From the NCBI RefSeq assembly GCF_000376865.1, contig NZ_AQXQ01000012.1, positions 124,001 to 188,000 of the forward strand: a DNA stretch of 64,000 nt, written 5' to 3'. This DNA is from Thioalkalivibrio sp. ALJ7 (GTDB lineage: Bacteria; Pseudomonadota; Gammaproteobacteria; Ectothiorhodospirales; Ectothiorhodospiraceae). The notes under the pieces are model-generated. The model was not told where the DNA came from. It was given only the letters and a program-made list of their open reading frames with translations, and did no database searches. Position 1 is the first letter of the stretch. Every line of letters begins with the position of its first letter. Shown here piece after piece: positions 1-7,762 of this stretch. The position numbers and the translations under genes are program-made.

Positions 1-489
1 GCTCAGCTGGTAGACCTGTACGCCCTGAGTCTGGGCGAATGGAGCCGCACCCTGATCGCCGTGGCCGCCCTGACCACAATGTTCTCAACCACCCTGGCCG
101 TGACCGATGCCTACCCCCGCGTGATCGTGGCGATCATCCGCACCCTGCGCGAGGACGGCCACGCACCACAGACCATGGATCCCTCGCGCAAGGGCGAGCG
201 AGGCCTGGACTGGTGGGGTTACCGGATCGCGCTGCTGGTGGTCGCCAGCGGGGCCGTGCTGCTGATCTCGCAGGCCGGGGAACACTTCACCCGCCTGGTC
301 GATTTCGCCACGCTGCTGTCGTTCCTGTCCGCCCCGGTACTGGCCTGGATCACCTTCAAGGTGGTGATGTCACCGGACATGCCGGAGCAACACCGACCAG
401 GGCGCGGCATGCGCGCCCTGTCCTGGGCCGGGATCGTATTCGGCCTGGTGTTCTCGGTGCTCTACATCCTCTGGCGCCTGTTCGGCTGA
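1..489 (+). CDS. C-terminal part of an NRAMP-like divalent metal ion transporter (partial)
   Basis: The reading frame is open from the first base, so only the last 162 codons are present. The product is an integral membrane protein with about four hydrophobic segments (around TLIAVAALTTMFSTT, ALLVVASGAVLLIS, FATLLSFLSAPVLAWITF and AGIVFGLVFSVLYILW). The stretch TTMFSTTLAVTDAYPR matches a late helix seen in bacterial NRAMP-type Mn2+/Fe2+ transporters, which is the basis of the call. The metal-binding helices that would prove it lie outside the window. The gene is convergent with the dehydrogenase gene, 22 bp away. Confidence 0.6.
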   Translation, partial: AQLVDLYALSLGEWSRTLIAVAALTTMFSTTLAVTDAYPRVIVAIIRTLREDGHAPQTMDPSRKGERGLDWWGYRIALLVVASGAVLLISQAGEHFTRLVDFATLLSFLSAPVLAWITFKVVMSPDMPEQHRPGRGMRALSWAGIVFGLVFSVLYILWRLFG

Positions 490-511
490 CCCGCTACACC
501 AAGAACCGCCT

Positions 512-1423
512 TTATCGCCCTTGATCGTCACGGGCGTGAAGGCAAAAACGCGCCAGGATGGCCACATCGTGATCGGCCTGGCCGGCCTCCAATGCCTCGT
601 CCACCGCGCGCCGCACCGGCACGAGTCCGTCGAGGCTCAGCCCCACCTCCTCGCCCAGCCCGGCCACAATGCCCAGGTCCTTGTGGTAGAGACCGGTCTG
701 GAAACCGGGCTCGAAGTCGCCATCCAGTAGCCGCTGGCCGTGTACCTCCAGGATGCGCGAACCGGCAAAGCCTCCCATTAACGCCTCGCGCATGCGTGCC
801 GGGTCCACCCCGGTCTGTTCGGCCAACGCAAACGCCTCCCCAATCGCGACCAGGGTCTCGCCCACCACCAGCTGGTTGCAGGCCTTGGCAATCTGGCCGG
901 CCCCGCTGTCCCCGACATGCGTCAGGGTGGACCCCACCACGTCGAAAATCGGTCGCAGCGACTCAACGGCCGCAGCCGGACCGCCCACCATCAGGCTGAG
1001 CGTTCCGGCCCGCGCGCCCGGCTCGCCACCCGACACCGGCGCATCCACGAACGCGACCTCATGCTCCGCCGCCGCCCGCGCCAGGGCACGGGTGCGCATC
1101 GGGTCGATGGTGCTGTGGTCAACCACAATCAGACCGGGGCGGGCATGTTCCAGGATCCCGCCCGATCCCGTCATCAAGGCCTCGACATCCGGCGTGTCGG
1201 AGACATTCAGAACCAGTACACGAACACCCCGTACCAGTTCCGCCAGGCTGTTGTGCACCTTGGCACCATCGGCCTCCAGGGCTTGGGCGGTCTCCGGCCG
1301 CCGAGCCCACACATGGAGCTCAGCTCCCGCAGCCAGGAGGTTGCGATTCATGGGGGCACCCATGATGCCGAGGCCGACCGCCCCGATCGGCTGCAGCTCG
1401 GGCGGGATGATGGGTTGGGACAT
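512..1423 (-). CDS. NAD(P)-dependent 3-hydroxyisobutyrate dehydrogenase family oxidoreductase
   Basis: A soluble beta-hydroxyacid dehydrogenase of 303 aa, the usual family length (about 290-300). The N-terminal Rossmann fold carries GLGIMG at residues 17-22, the substrate loop DAPVSGG is near residues 127-133, and the catalytic lysine is K180 in GAGQIAKACN. Such enzymes oxidise 3-hydroxy acids or reduce semialdehydes (3-hydroxyisobutyrate, tartronate semialdehyde, glyoxylate/succinic semialdehyde). Sequence alone does not fix the substrate. The frame opens further upstream, but ATG 1423 is chosen because AGGAG lies 8 bases before it and the Rossmann fold starts normally. It has no obvious operon partner. 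Confidence 0.85.
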   Translation of the reverse strand: MSQPIIPPELQPIGAVGLGIMGAPMNRNLLAAGAELHVWARRPETAQALEADGAKVHNSLAELVRGVRVLVLNVSDTPDVEALMTGSGGILEHARPGLIVVDHSTIDPMRTRALARAAAEHEVAFVDAPVSGGEPGARAGTLSLMVGGPAAAVESLRPIFDVVGSTLTHVGDSGAGQIAKACNQLVVGETLVAIGEAFALAEQTGVDPARMREALMGGFAGSRILEVHGQRLLDGDFEPGFQTGLYHKDLGIVAGLGEEVGLSLDGLVPVRRAVDEALEAGQADHDVAILARFCLHARDDQGR

Positions 1424-2039
1424 GTGGCACTCCTGAAAGGGTATCCGGGCACTGTAGCAATCCCACCCGAAAAACGGCGCATGAAGGGTAAACAGGGTCA
1501 TGCAACGCGAACACTTGCACGGGTTCTGGCCGTTTCCAGCGTGATGGCACTAAGTTTCGACGGGCTGCTGGTGCGCCGGGCCAACACGGCGGGAATGAAC
1601 ATCGTCTTCTGCCGGCGGCCTACTGATGGCCCTGGCCCTGGCACTGGCGCTGATTGCGTGTCCACGCGCCTCCGTCCAGCCGGCGAGGTGGCCGTGTCTT
1701 TCGTACTCTAGGCCGCGATTGGGACCCTCAGGGTCTGGCTGTTTCGGTCCTAGGCCCCCGACACACTCATGCTGCTGGCAGGTGGGCTGGTCCTCGTCTC
1801 CCCGGCTGTGTCCATGCAGCCTCCGGTCCACACAGGGACCGCACCTTCTAATATTTTAATTTTCCACTCAACATCAGTCACTTAACCAACATTTGATCGG
1901 AATAATCTCCAACGGTTCCCGTCCTACCCATAACTGGAAATGATCAGCATGGAAGCCTGCCATCGGATCCAGTCTGCTGAATTCAGCGCGACATACGCCT
2001 CGACTACGCGACACACGGGAACAATCCTGGAGACCGATC
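1424..2039. other. Long intergenic region with no supportable gene
   Basis: This 616-bp gap lies between the divergent dehydrogenase and first dsrE-like gene. Short open frames on both strands have no ribosome binding site, no recognisable domain and compositions typical of out-of-frame GC-rich DNA. The part from about 1849 to 1935 is clearly AT-richer than its surroundings and is the likeliest place for the dsrE promoter, but no convincing -35/-10 pair was found. Confidence 0.4.
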
Positions 2040-2489
2040 ATGAAAAAGCGTTTCATCCTTCCACTCGCCCTGGCCGCCGCGGCCCTGATTCTGCCGGGGA
2101 CCGTTGCCGCCGACGATTTCGACTACGGAACACATAAGGTCGTTTACCACGTGAACTACGATGACACCGGCCGCTACATGGCCGCGATGGGCAACATCCA
2201 GAACCATATCAATGCGGTCGGCGCTGACAACATGGACATCAAGGTCGTCATGCACGGAGACGGCCTCAATCTGTTGAGGACCGCAAAGGAGCATGACGAC
2301 CTGCGAGCCCGCGTCGACAACCTGAAGATGCAGGACGTCGATTTCCAGGTCTGCGCCAACACCCTGGCCGGCCGCAACATCGATCTGCACGATGACCTCT
2401 ACGACGCCTCCGAGGATGACGTCATCCCGAGCGGCGTAGCTCACATCTCCTATCTGCAGAACAACGGCTTCACCTACAGCAAGCCGTAA
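2040..2489 (+). CDS. Secreted DsrE/DsrF-like family protein (paralogue 1)
   Basis: A 149-aa protein with a Sec signal peptide (KKR, a hydrophobic stretch, then cleavage near VAADD), so the DsrE-like domain should be periplasmic. The core shows the alternating strand/helix pattern of the family, with KVVYHVN, a helix with NIQNHINAVG, and KVVMHGDGL. It has one conserved cysteine in QVCANTL. DsrE-fold proteins carry persulfide sulfur or act as small regulatory subunits. Secreted single-Cys forms are common in sulfur oxidisers, but their exact role is unsettled. The next gene encodes a close paralogue (about three-quarters identical by eye). An 11-bp hairpin covers the stop codon and a strong terminator follows. 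Confidence 0.88.
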   Translation: MKKRFILPLALAAAALILPGTVAADDFDYGTHKVVYHVNYDDTGRYMAAMGNIQNHINAVGADNMDIKVVMHGDGLNLLRTAKEHDDLRARVDNLKMQDVDFQVCANTLAGRNIDLHDDLYDASEDDVIPSGVAHISYLQNNGFTYSKP

Positions 2490-2505
2490 GTAAGACGGCT
2501 TGCTG
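2477..2505 (+). other. Stem-loop spanning the stop codon of dsrE-like gene 1
   Basis: CAGCAAGCCGT (2477-2487) pairs perfectly with ACGGCTTGCTG (2495-2505) around a 7-nt loop. The TAA stop (2487-2489) lies at the loop edge. No T-run follows, so it is not a terminator by itself. It could stabilise the transcript end. The second dsrE-like gene, although it ends in the same residues, has no matching hairpin. Confidence 0.55.
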
Positions 2506-2540
2506 TAATCCGGCGACCGCCATCTCCCGGTCGTCGTTTC

Positions 2541-2570
2541 GGGCCCGAGACTTCTCGGGCCCTTTTCTTT
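2541..2570 (+). terminator. Rho-independent terminator of dsrE-like gene 1
   Basis: GGGCCCGAG pairs with CTCGGGCCC around a 4-nt loop, followed by CTTTTCTTT. It separates the first dsrE-like gene from the second, so the two are probably separate transcripts or coupled by read-through. Confidence 0.85.
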
Positions 2571-2691
2571 ATTGGGCCACTGACGGGAATAGGCGCATAC
2601 CTCATACGTCTTATTCATACCTGTCCGCCGGCTTCGTCCCGAAGTCCCCGGTTACAGGGCGCCACCCCGGCGCAAGGCCCCAAGGCGTACC

Positions 2692-2717
2692 AAAAACCCG
2701 CCCGGGCTTGGGTTTTT
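2692..2717 (+). promoter_or_regulatory. Terminator-like hairpin just before the RBS of dsrE-like gene 2
   Basis: AAAAACCC (2692-2699) pairs with GGGTTTTT (2710-2717) around an inner GCCCGGGC. The stem has a T-run on both strands, as bidirectional terminators do, but it ends only 3 bases before GGAGG of the second dsrE-like gene. It could be an attenuator or a read-through control point. It may simply be a second terminator for gene 1 with the gene 2 promoter overlapping it. Confidence 0.5.
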
Positions 2718-2735
2718 CCTGGAGGAACCTGTGCA

Positions 2736-3182
2736 ATGAAGACGATGAAACTGATCCCGCTGACCCTTCTCGCGCTGCTGTTGAGCCTGCCCGGTCTGGT
2801 AGCCGCGGCGGACTTCGACTATGGCCACCACAAGGTGGTCTATCACGTGAACTACAACGACGAAGGGCGCTACATGGCGGCGATGGGCAACATCCAGAAC
2901 CATATCAATGCCGTCGGCGCTGACAACATGGAAATCAAGGTCGTGATGCATGGCGACGGCCTCGGACTGCTCCAGACCGCCAATACCAACGAGAACCTGC
3001 GTGGCCGCATCGAAAACCTGAAGATGCAGAACGTGGAGTTTCAGGTCTGCGCCAACACCCTGCGCGGGCGCAATATCGCGCTGGAGGAACTGTTCGATGC
3101 CGCCGAGGAAGACGTGATCCCCAGCGGCGTGGCGCACATCTCCTACCTGCAGCACCAGGGCTATACCTACAGCAAGCCCTGA
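2736..3182 (+). CDS. Secreted DsrE/DsrF-like family protein (paralogue 2)
   Basis: A 148-aa tandem paralogue of the preceding gene. It has a Sec signal peptide (LLALLLSLPGLVAAA), the same KVVYHVNY and NIQNHINAVGADNM core, and the single cysteine in QVCANTL. Both proteins end in TYSKP. Charge differences cluster in the middle (KEHDDLRARVD in one, TNENLRGRIE in the other), while the region around NIQNHINAVGADNM is nearly identical at DNA level, which suggests recent duplication or gene conversion. ATG 2736 has GGAGG 10 bases upstream; ATG 2745 is an alternative. A strong terminator follows. Confidence 0.88.
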   Translation: MKTMKLIPLTLLALLLSLPGLVAAADFDYGHHKVVYHVNYNDEGRYMAAMGNIQNHINAVGADNMEIKVVMHGDGLGLLQTANTNENLRGRIENLKMQNVEFQVCANTLRGRNIALEELFDAAEEDVIPSGVAHISYLQHQGYTYSKP

Positions 3183-3206
3183 GGTTCCAAGCACTCCAAC
3201 CACGGG

Positions 3207-3236
3207 AGGCCCGGATCGCAGGATCCGGGCCTTTTT
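3207..3236 (+). terminator. Rho-independent terminator of dsrE-like gene 2
   Basis: AGGCCCGGATC (3207-3217) pairs with GATCCGGGCCT (3222-3232) and is followed by a T5 run ending at 3236. The first possible ATG of the ABC transporter gene (3238) touches this tail, which argues for a later start for that gene. Confidence 0.88.
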
Positions 3237-3285
3237 CATGGCACCGCGTCAGGACATTGGGGGTGCGAGTGTGAATCGGTATGGT

Positions 3286-4221
3286 ATGCACTCCCCCGCA
3301 GCCGCGAGTCCCGCCGTGTCCGCTATCCGCATCCAGCAGCTGTACAAGGCGTACGACGGCAAGGCGGTCGTGGACGGCATTGATCTGGAGATCGCTCCCG
3401 GTGAGTTCTTCGGCCTGCTGGGACCCAATGGCGCGGGCAAGACCACCACCCTGCGCATGCTCCTGGGTATGACCCCGATCGACGGTGGCCAGGTCGAGGT
3501 GCTGGGCCTGCCGATGCCGGAGGGCGAACGCGCGGTGCGCGAGCGTCTGGGCATCGTGCCGCAGTTCGATACCCTGGACCCGGACTTCACCGTAATCGAG
3601 AACATGCGCACCTACGCCGCCTACTTCGGCCTGTCCGGTGCTGAGGTGCAGGCACGTATCGATCGCCTGCTGGAGCAGGTCAATCTGAACGACAAGCGCG
3701 GCGCCCGTATCGATGCCCTCTCCGGCGGCATGAAGCGCCGCCTGACCCTGGCCCGTGCGTTGATCAATGAACCCGAGGTGGTGGTGCTGGACGAACCCAC
3801 CACCGGCCTTGATCCGCAGGCGCGGCATCACCTGTGGCGCCAATTGCGCGCGTTGCGCGCCTCCGGCGTGACCCTGGTGCTGACCACGCACTACATGGAG
3901 GAGGCCGAGGAGCTGTGTGACCGTATCGCCATCATCGACCATGGACGAATCATCGCCTGTGACGCACCCAGCCGCCTGATCGCGGAGCATATCGAGCCCT
4001 GGGTGCTGACCGTCGGCGGCACCGATGCCGGCGCGGTCCTGCAACGCGAGCTGGGCGCGAAGGACCGCGCCCACCAGGTGGCCGACACCTGGCTGGTCTA
4101 CACCGCGGAGCCGGACCGGCTGCGCGAACGCCTGCGCGCGCTCGGGCACGAACCCACCCTGCGCGAGGCGGATCTGGAAGATGTCTTCCTGAAACTCACC
4201 GGACACGAGCTGCGCGACTGA
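3286..4221 (+). CDS. ABC transporter ATP-binding protein, NodI/DrrA type
   Basis: The cytoplasmic ATPase of an ABC-2 type exporter, 311 aa. It contains Walker A GPNGAGKTT (about residues 46-54), the Q-loop in IVPQFD, the signature LSGGMKRR, Walker B with DEPTTGLD and the H-loop TTHYMEE. A C-terminal extension follows as in NodI. The next gene, overlapping by one base (TGATG), encodes the NodJ-type permease, so the two form one exporter. The substrate is unknown (lipo-oligosaccharide, drug or polysaccharide-type exporters share this fold). The start is uncertain. ATG 3286 is used. GTG 3271 has GGGGG upstream, and ATG 3238 lies in the preceding terminator tail. Confidence 0.9.
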   Translation: MHSPAAASPAVSAIRIQQLYKAYDGKAVVDGIDLEIAPGEFFGLLGPNGAGKTTTLRMLLGMTPIDGGQVEVLGLPMPEGERAVRERLGIVPQFDTLDPDFTVIENMRTYAAYFGLSGAEVQARIDRLLEQVNLNDKRGARIDALSGGMKRRLTLARALINEPEVVVLDEPTTGLDPQARHHLWRQLRALRASGVTLVLTTHYMEEAEELCDRIAIIDHGRIIACDAPSRLIAEHIEPWVLTVGGTDAGAVLQRELGAKDRAHQVADTWLVYTAEPDRLRERLRALGHEPTLREADLEDVFLKLTGHELRD

Positions 4222-5009
4222 TGGCCCACCCCGCAATGCCTCTGCTACCCCGCCCCAGCCTGCGTTTCGTCGCGGTGTGGAAGCGCAACGCGCTGGTCTG
4301 GCGCAAGCTGATCGTGCCCTCCATGCTCGGCAATTTCGGGGAACCGATCCTGTATCTGCTGGCCTTTGGCTATGGCTTCGGCCGTCTGGTCGGCGACCTC
4401 GACGGCATGACTTACATGGTCTTCATCGCCTCCGGCATCATCTGCTCGTCGGCCATGTTCACCGCGAGCTTCGAAGGCATGTACTCCGCCTACACACGCA
4501 TGGCAGAGCAGAATACGTGGCTGGGGATGCTCGCGACCCCGCTGACCCTGGACGACATCGTATTCGCCGAGGCCACCTGGGCCGCGACCAAGGGCCTGAT
4601 CAGCGCTGTGACGATTCTGGTGGTGGCCAGCCTCCTGGGCCTGGTGAGCGATGCGCGCGCATTGCTCGCGCTCCCGGTGATCTTCCTGGCCGCCTTCACC
4701 TTTGGCGCTCTGGCCCTGGTCATCACCGCCCTGGCGCGCAGCTACGACTTCTTCCTGTACTACTTCACCCTCGCGGTCACGCCCATGCTGCTGCTCTCCG
4801 GCGTGTTCTTCCCCCTGACCGAGCTCCCCGGTTGGGTCCAGGGCCTGGCTCTCGCCCTGCCGCTGGCGCATGTGCTGGAGATCGTACGCCCCCTGATGAC
4901 CGGCGCCTGGCCCACTGCCTGGCTGCCACACCTGGCCGTCATTGCCACCTATGGCCTGAGCGCGATCATCCTCGCCACGTATCTGATTCGCCGCCGTCTG
5001 TTGCGCTGA
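4221..5009 (+). CDS. ABC-2 type permease, NodJ family
   Basis: A membrane subunit of 262 aa with about six hydrophobic helices, for example around FGEPILYLLAFGYGFG, MVFIASGIICSSAMF, LISAVTILVVASLLGL and TPMLLLSGVFFPL. NodJ-type permeases share the FGEPILYLLAFGYGFG and SGVFFPL..LP patterns. It overlaps the stop codon of the ATPase gene (TGATG), showing translational coupling, and should form a 2+2 exporter with it. The cargo cannot be read from the sequence. No accessory periplasmic gene is next to it. Confidence 0.9.
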   Translation: MAHPAMPLLPRPSLRFVAVWKRNALVWRKLIVPSMLGNFGEPILYLLAFGYGFGRLVGDLDGMTYMVFIASGIICSSAMFTASFEGMYSAYTRMAEQNTWLGMLATPLTLDDIVFAEATWAATKGLISAVTILVVASLLGLVSDARALLALPVIFLAAFTFGALALVITALARSYDFFLYYFTLAVTPMLLLSGVFFPLTELPGWVQGLALALPLAHVLEIVRPLMTGAWPTAWLPHLAVIATYGLSAIILATYLIRRRLLR

Positions 5010-5072
5010 TAACCGCGTACCCGCATCAGGCTGTGAGAGAATAGAAGGCTTTCCAGCCTCCCCGAGCCCCCG

Positions 5073-7286
5073 ATGACCGAGTCCTCTCCCGGCGATGCCA
5101 TTCCCGCCTTCGACCCGCTGGCCGAGCGCCGTGAATACCTGGCCACCGCGGCCGGCGGACTCGCCCCGCTGGTCGCTCGGGAGCTGGAGGACTTCGGAGC
5201 CACGGACCTGCGCGAGGACCGTGCCGGCATTCACTTCCACGCGGACCTCACCACGCTCTACCGCTGCCTGCTGGGCAGCCGCGTGGCCAGCCGCATCCTG
5301 TTGCCGCTGGCACGTTTTGACGAGCCGGACGGCGATGCCTGCCACGCCGCCAGCCGGGCACTGGAGTGGCCCGCCCTGTTCGCCCTGGATGCCACCTTCG
5401 CAGTCGACGTCACTGGCAAGAGCTCGCATATCGGCCATACCCACTTCGCTGGCGTCCGCGTGAAGGACGGCATCGCCGATGCCTTCCGTGCCACCCTCGG
5501 GGAACGCCCAGACGTGGACGCCCAAGACCCGGACGTGCGCGTCCTGTTGCAGCTCCAGGGCCACCAGGCACAGATCAGCCTGGATATCGGCAATGGTGGG
5601 CTGCACCGTCGCGGCTACCGTGGCAGCGGCGGCCAGGCCCCGCTGCGCGAGAACCTCGCCGCGGCCCTGCTCATGCGCGCCGGCTGGCCGGAACGGGTCG
5701 AGGCCGAGCCCGAGGCCCAGTTCCTGGACCCCTTCTGCGGCAGCGGCACGCTCGTGATCGAGGCCGCCCTGATGGCTACCCGGACCGTCCCTGGCCTGCT
5801 GCGCGAGGGCTTCCTGGCCCGTGGCTGGTCCGGGCACAATGCCGACCTCTGGGCCGACTGCCTCGCCGAAGCCCGATCTTCGATACGCCCCTGGGAGGGC
5901 CCGCCACTGCTGGGCAGCGACCACGACCGGGGTGCGGTGGCGGCGGCACGCAAAGCCGCCAAGTCCGCTGGCGTGAGCGGCTGTACCCGCTTCGACCAGG
6001 CCGATGCCCTGACTCTGGCCGCGCCCGCTAACCGCGGCATGCTGGTCAGCAACCCGCCCTATGGGGAGCGCATCGGCAACACGCCGGAACTGATCAAACT
6101 CTACAGCCTGCTGGGTGAGCGTCTGCGCAGCGCCTTTGGCGGCTGGCATGTGGCCCTGCTGGTGGCGGACACCACCGACTCGCAGCGCCTGGGCCTGCGC
6201 GCCAGCCACAAGCACCGTTTCTACAACGGCACCCTCGCCTGTCACCTGCTGCAGTTCGAGATCCACCAGCGTGAGGAGCCAGCGGCCGCCCCGGCACCGG
6301 ACTTCGCCAATCGCCTGCAGAAGAACCTGCGCCATCTGACGCGCTGGGCCAAACGCCAGGGGATCACCTGCTACCGCCTCTACGACGCGGACTTGGCCGA
6401 ATACCCACTGCAGATCGACCGCTACAAGTCCGAGGACGGCACCCTCCACCTGCACGTGCAGGAGTTCGCGGCCCCCGCCAGTGTCGAGCCGGCCCGCGCC
6501 GAGGCACGCCTGCGTGGGGCATTGGCCGCCACTCTGGAGGTGACCGGCGTGGAACCCGCCAACCTGCACTACAAGCAACGTCGGTCGCAGAAAGGGCGCG
6601 CCCAGTACCAACGCGCCGAGACCACGCAACCCCAGCCCTTCTGGGTTGAGGAGCACGGATGTCGGCTCAAGGTCGAGCTCGACACCTATCTCGACAGCGG
6701 GTTGTTTCTGGATCACCGTCCGATCCGTCGACGCCTGCAGCAGGAATGCCGGGGCCTGCGCTTCCTGAACCTGTTCTGCTACACCGCCGCCGTCAGCGTC
6801 CACGCTGCCGTGGGAGGTGCCAGCCAAACGGTATCGGTGGATCTTTCCAATACCTATCTCGAGTGGGCTGCGGACAACCTGCATGCGAATGGGTTTTCCG
6901 CCCAGGTGCGCGACGGCCGCGGGCGCCGCCGACCGGATGAGCACGCCCTTCTGCGGGCGGATTGCGTTGCCTGGTTGCGCGATGCAGTGGAGGACCCCGC
7001 CCTGCGCTTCGATCGGATCTTTCTCGACCCGCCGACCTTTTCCAATTCCAAACGCACCGACGACGAGTTCGACGTGCAGCGTGATCACGTCCAGCTCATT
7101 CAGGATGCCGTTCGTCTGCTCACGGAGGGTGGTGTTCTGTATTTCTCCACCAACCGTCGCCGCTTCGAACTGAACGCCGACCCACTGGAAGCACTGGCGA
7201 TCCGCGAGATCACACGTGAGACCCTGGACGAAGACTTCCGCCGCCCACCACCCCCTCATCGCTGCTGGGTTATCCAACGGCCATAG
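5073..7286 (+). CDS. rlmL: Bifunctional 23S rRNA (guanine-N2/N7)-methyltransferase RlmKL
   Basis: A 737-aa fusion enzyme. RlmL makes m2G2445 and RlmK makes m7G2069 of 23S rRNA (E. coli numbering). The N-terminus carries a THUMP domain, followed by the first SAM methyltransferase with DPFCGSGTLVIEA (about 218-230) and NPPYGER (about 327-333). The second SAM domain has FLNLFCYTA (about 564) and the catalytic DPPTFSNSK (about 651). The length and order of motifs match the gammaproteobacterial fused form; in some bacteria the halves are separate. It starts 63 bp after the ABC permease gene and may have its own promoter. Confidence 0.96.
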   Translation: MTESSPGDAIPAFDPLAERREYLATAAGGLAPLVARELEDFGATDLREDRAGIHFHADLTTLYRCLLGSRVASRILLPLARFDEPDGDACHAASRALEWPALFALDATFAVDVTGKSSHIGHTHFAGVRVKDGIADAFRATLGERPDVDAQDPDVRVLLQLQGHQAQISLDIGNGGLHRRGYRGSGGQAPLRENLAAALLMRAGWPERVEAEPEAQFLDPFCGSGTLVIEAALMATRTVPGLLREGFLARGWSGHNADLWADCLAEARSSIRPWEGPPLLGSDHDRGAVAAARKAAKSAGVSGCTRFDQADALTLAAPANRGMLVSNPPYGERIGNTPELIKLYSLLGERLRSAFGGWHVALLVADTTDSQRLGLRASHKHRFYNGTLACHLLQFEIHQREEPAAAPAPDFANRLQKNLRHLTRWAKRQGITCYRLYDADLAEYPLQIDRYKSEDGTLHLHVQEFAAPASVEPARAEARLRGALAATLEVTGVEPANLHYKQRRSQKGRAQYQRAETTQPQPFWVEEHGCRLKVELDTYLDSGLFLDHRPIRRRLQQECRGLRFLNLFCYTAAVSVHAAVGGASQTVSVDLSNTYLEWAADNLHANGFSAQVRDGRGRRRPDEHALLRADCVAWLRDAVEDPALRFDRIFLDPPTFSNSKRTDDEFDVQRDHVQLIQDAVRLLTEGGVLYFSTNRRRFELNADPLEALAIREITRETLDEDFRRPPPPHRCWVIQRP

Positions 7287-7315
7287 ATGGCCTCGAGAAC
7301 GCGAACGCCCCCCAC

Positions 7316-7341
7316 AAAAAAGGGCGCCCCATGGGGCGCCC
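7316..7341 (-). terminator. Terminator of the sulfite dehydrogenase / cytochrome operon
   Basis: GGGCGCCCC and GGGGCGCCC form a 9-bp stem with a 2-nt centre. On the minus strand it is followed by six T residues (A6 at 7316-7321 on the plus strand). It lies 44 bp past the cytochrome gene stop and faces the end of rlmL. Confidence 0.85.
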
Positions 7342-7384
7342 GGAAACATCACAACCACGCAAACAGGATGTTTGCTGGACCCGC

Positions 7385-7705
7385 TCAGTCGCCGTAACCG
7401 TGGTTTTCCACCAAGTAGTCAACGATGTCCTCGCGCTGCTCGTCCGTAAGCCACGTCATGCCATAGTCTTCCATGTCATCCATCACCCAGTGCCAATCGG
7501 CACGATTGAGGTTCTGGTTGGTGGCCTGACGAATACCGTGGCAGGCCGAGCAGGTCTGCTCGAACAGTTGCTTGGTTGCCGATACCTCCTCGGCCTTTTC
7601 TTCCTGAGCTTGTTGCTCTTCTTCCGAGATGGCATCGCCCCAAACGGGTACGGCCAGGGCCAGCAATGCGACCCCCATCAACGGTGGCAAAACAAAACGC
7701 TTCAT
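7385..7705 (-). CDS. Periplasmic monohaem c-type cytochrome
   Basis: A 106-aa protein with a Sec signal peptide (MKRFVLPPLMGVALLALAVPVWG), an acidic linker rich in Glu, one haem-binding motif CSACH and a C-terminal helix region with a possible Met axial ligand in YGMTW. It lies directly downstream of the sulfite dehydrogenase gene on the same strand (57 bp), so it is the likely electron acceptor, playing the role of SorB in SorAB enzymes. ATG 7705 is chosen because GGAG sits 5 bases before it and a signal peptide starts there. It is too short to be SoxD, which is a larger dihaem protein. Confidence 0.85.
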   Translation of the reverse strand: MKRFVLPPLMGVALLALAVPVWGDAISEEEQQAQEEKAEEVSATKQLFEQTCSACHGIRQATNQNLNRADWHWVMDDMEDYGMTWLTDEQREDIVDYLVENHGYGD

Positions 7706-7762
7706 GCGTACTCCATTTTTCAGTTCAGGGCCCGGGGCAGGTGCCCTGGGCATGGAGGTTGA

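Noticed and set aside
1550-1831. Minus-strand 93-codon frame and overlapping plus-strand frames in the dehydrogenase-dsrE gap
   Set aside because: Composition (Cys/Pro/Arg/Ser) and lack of an RBS suggest non-coding DNA.
4245-7358. A 1037-codon open frame on the minus strand
   Set aside because: It lies wholly opposite the ABC permease and rlmL genes, has no recognisable domain or RBS and a Gln/Gly/Val-rich composition typical of antisense frames in GC-rich DNA.
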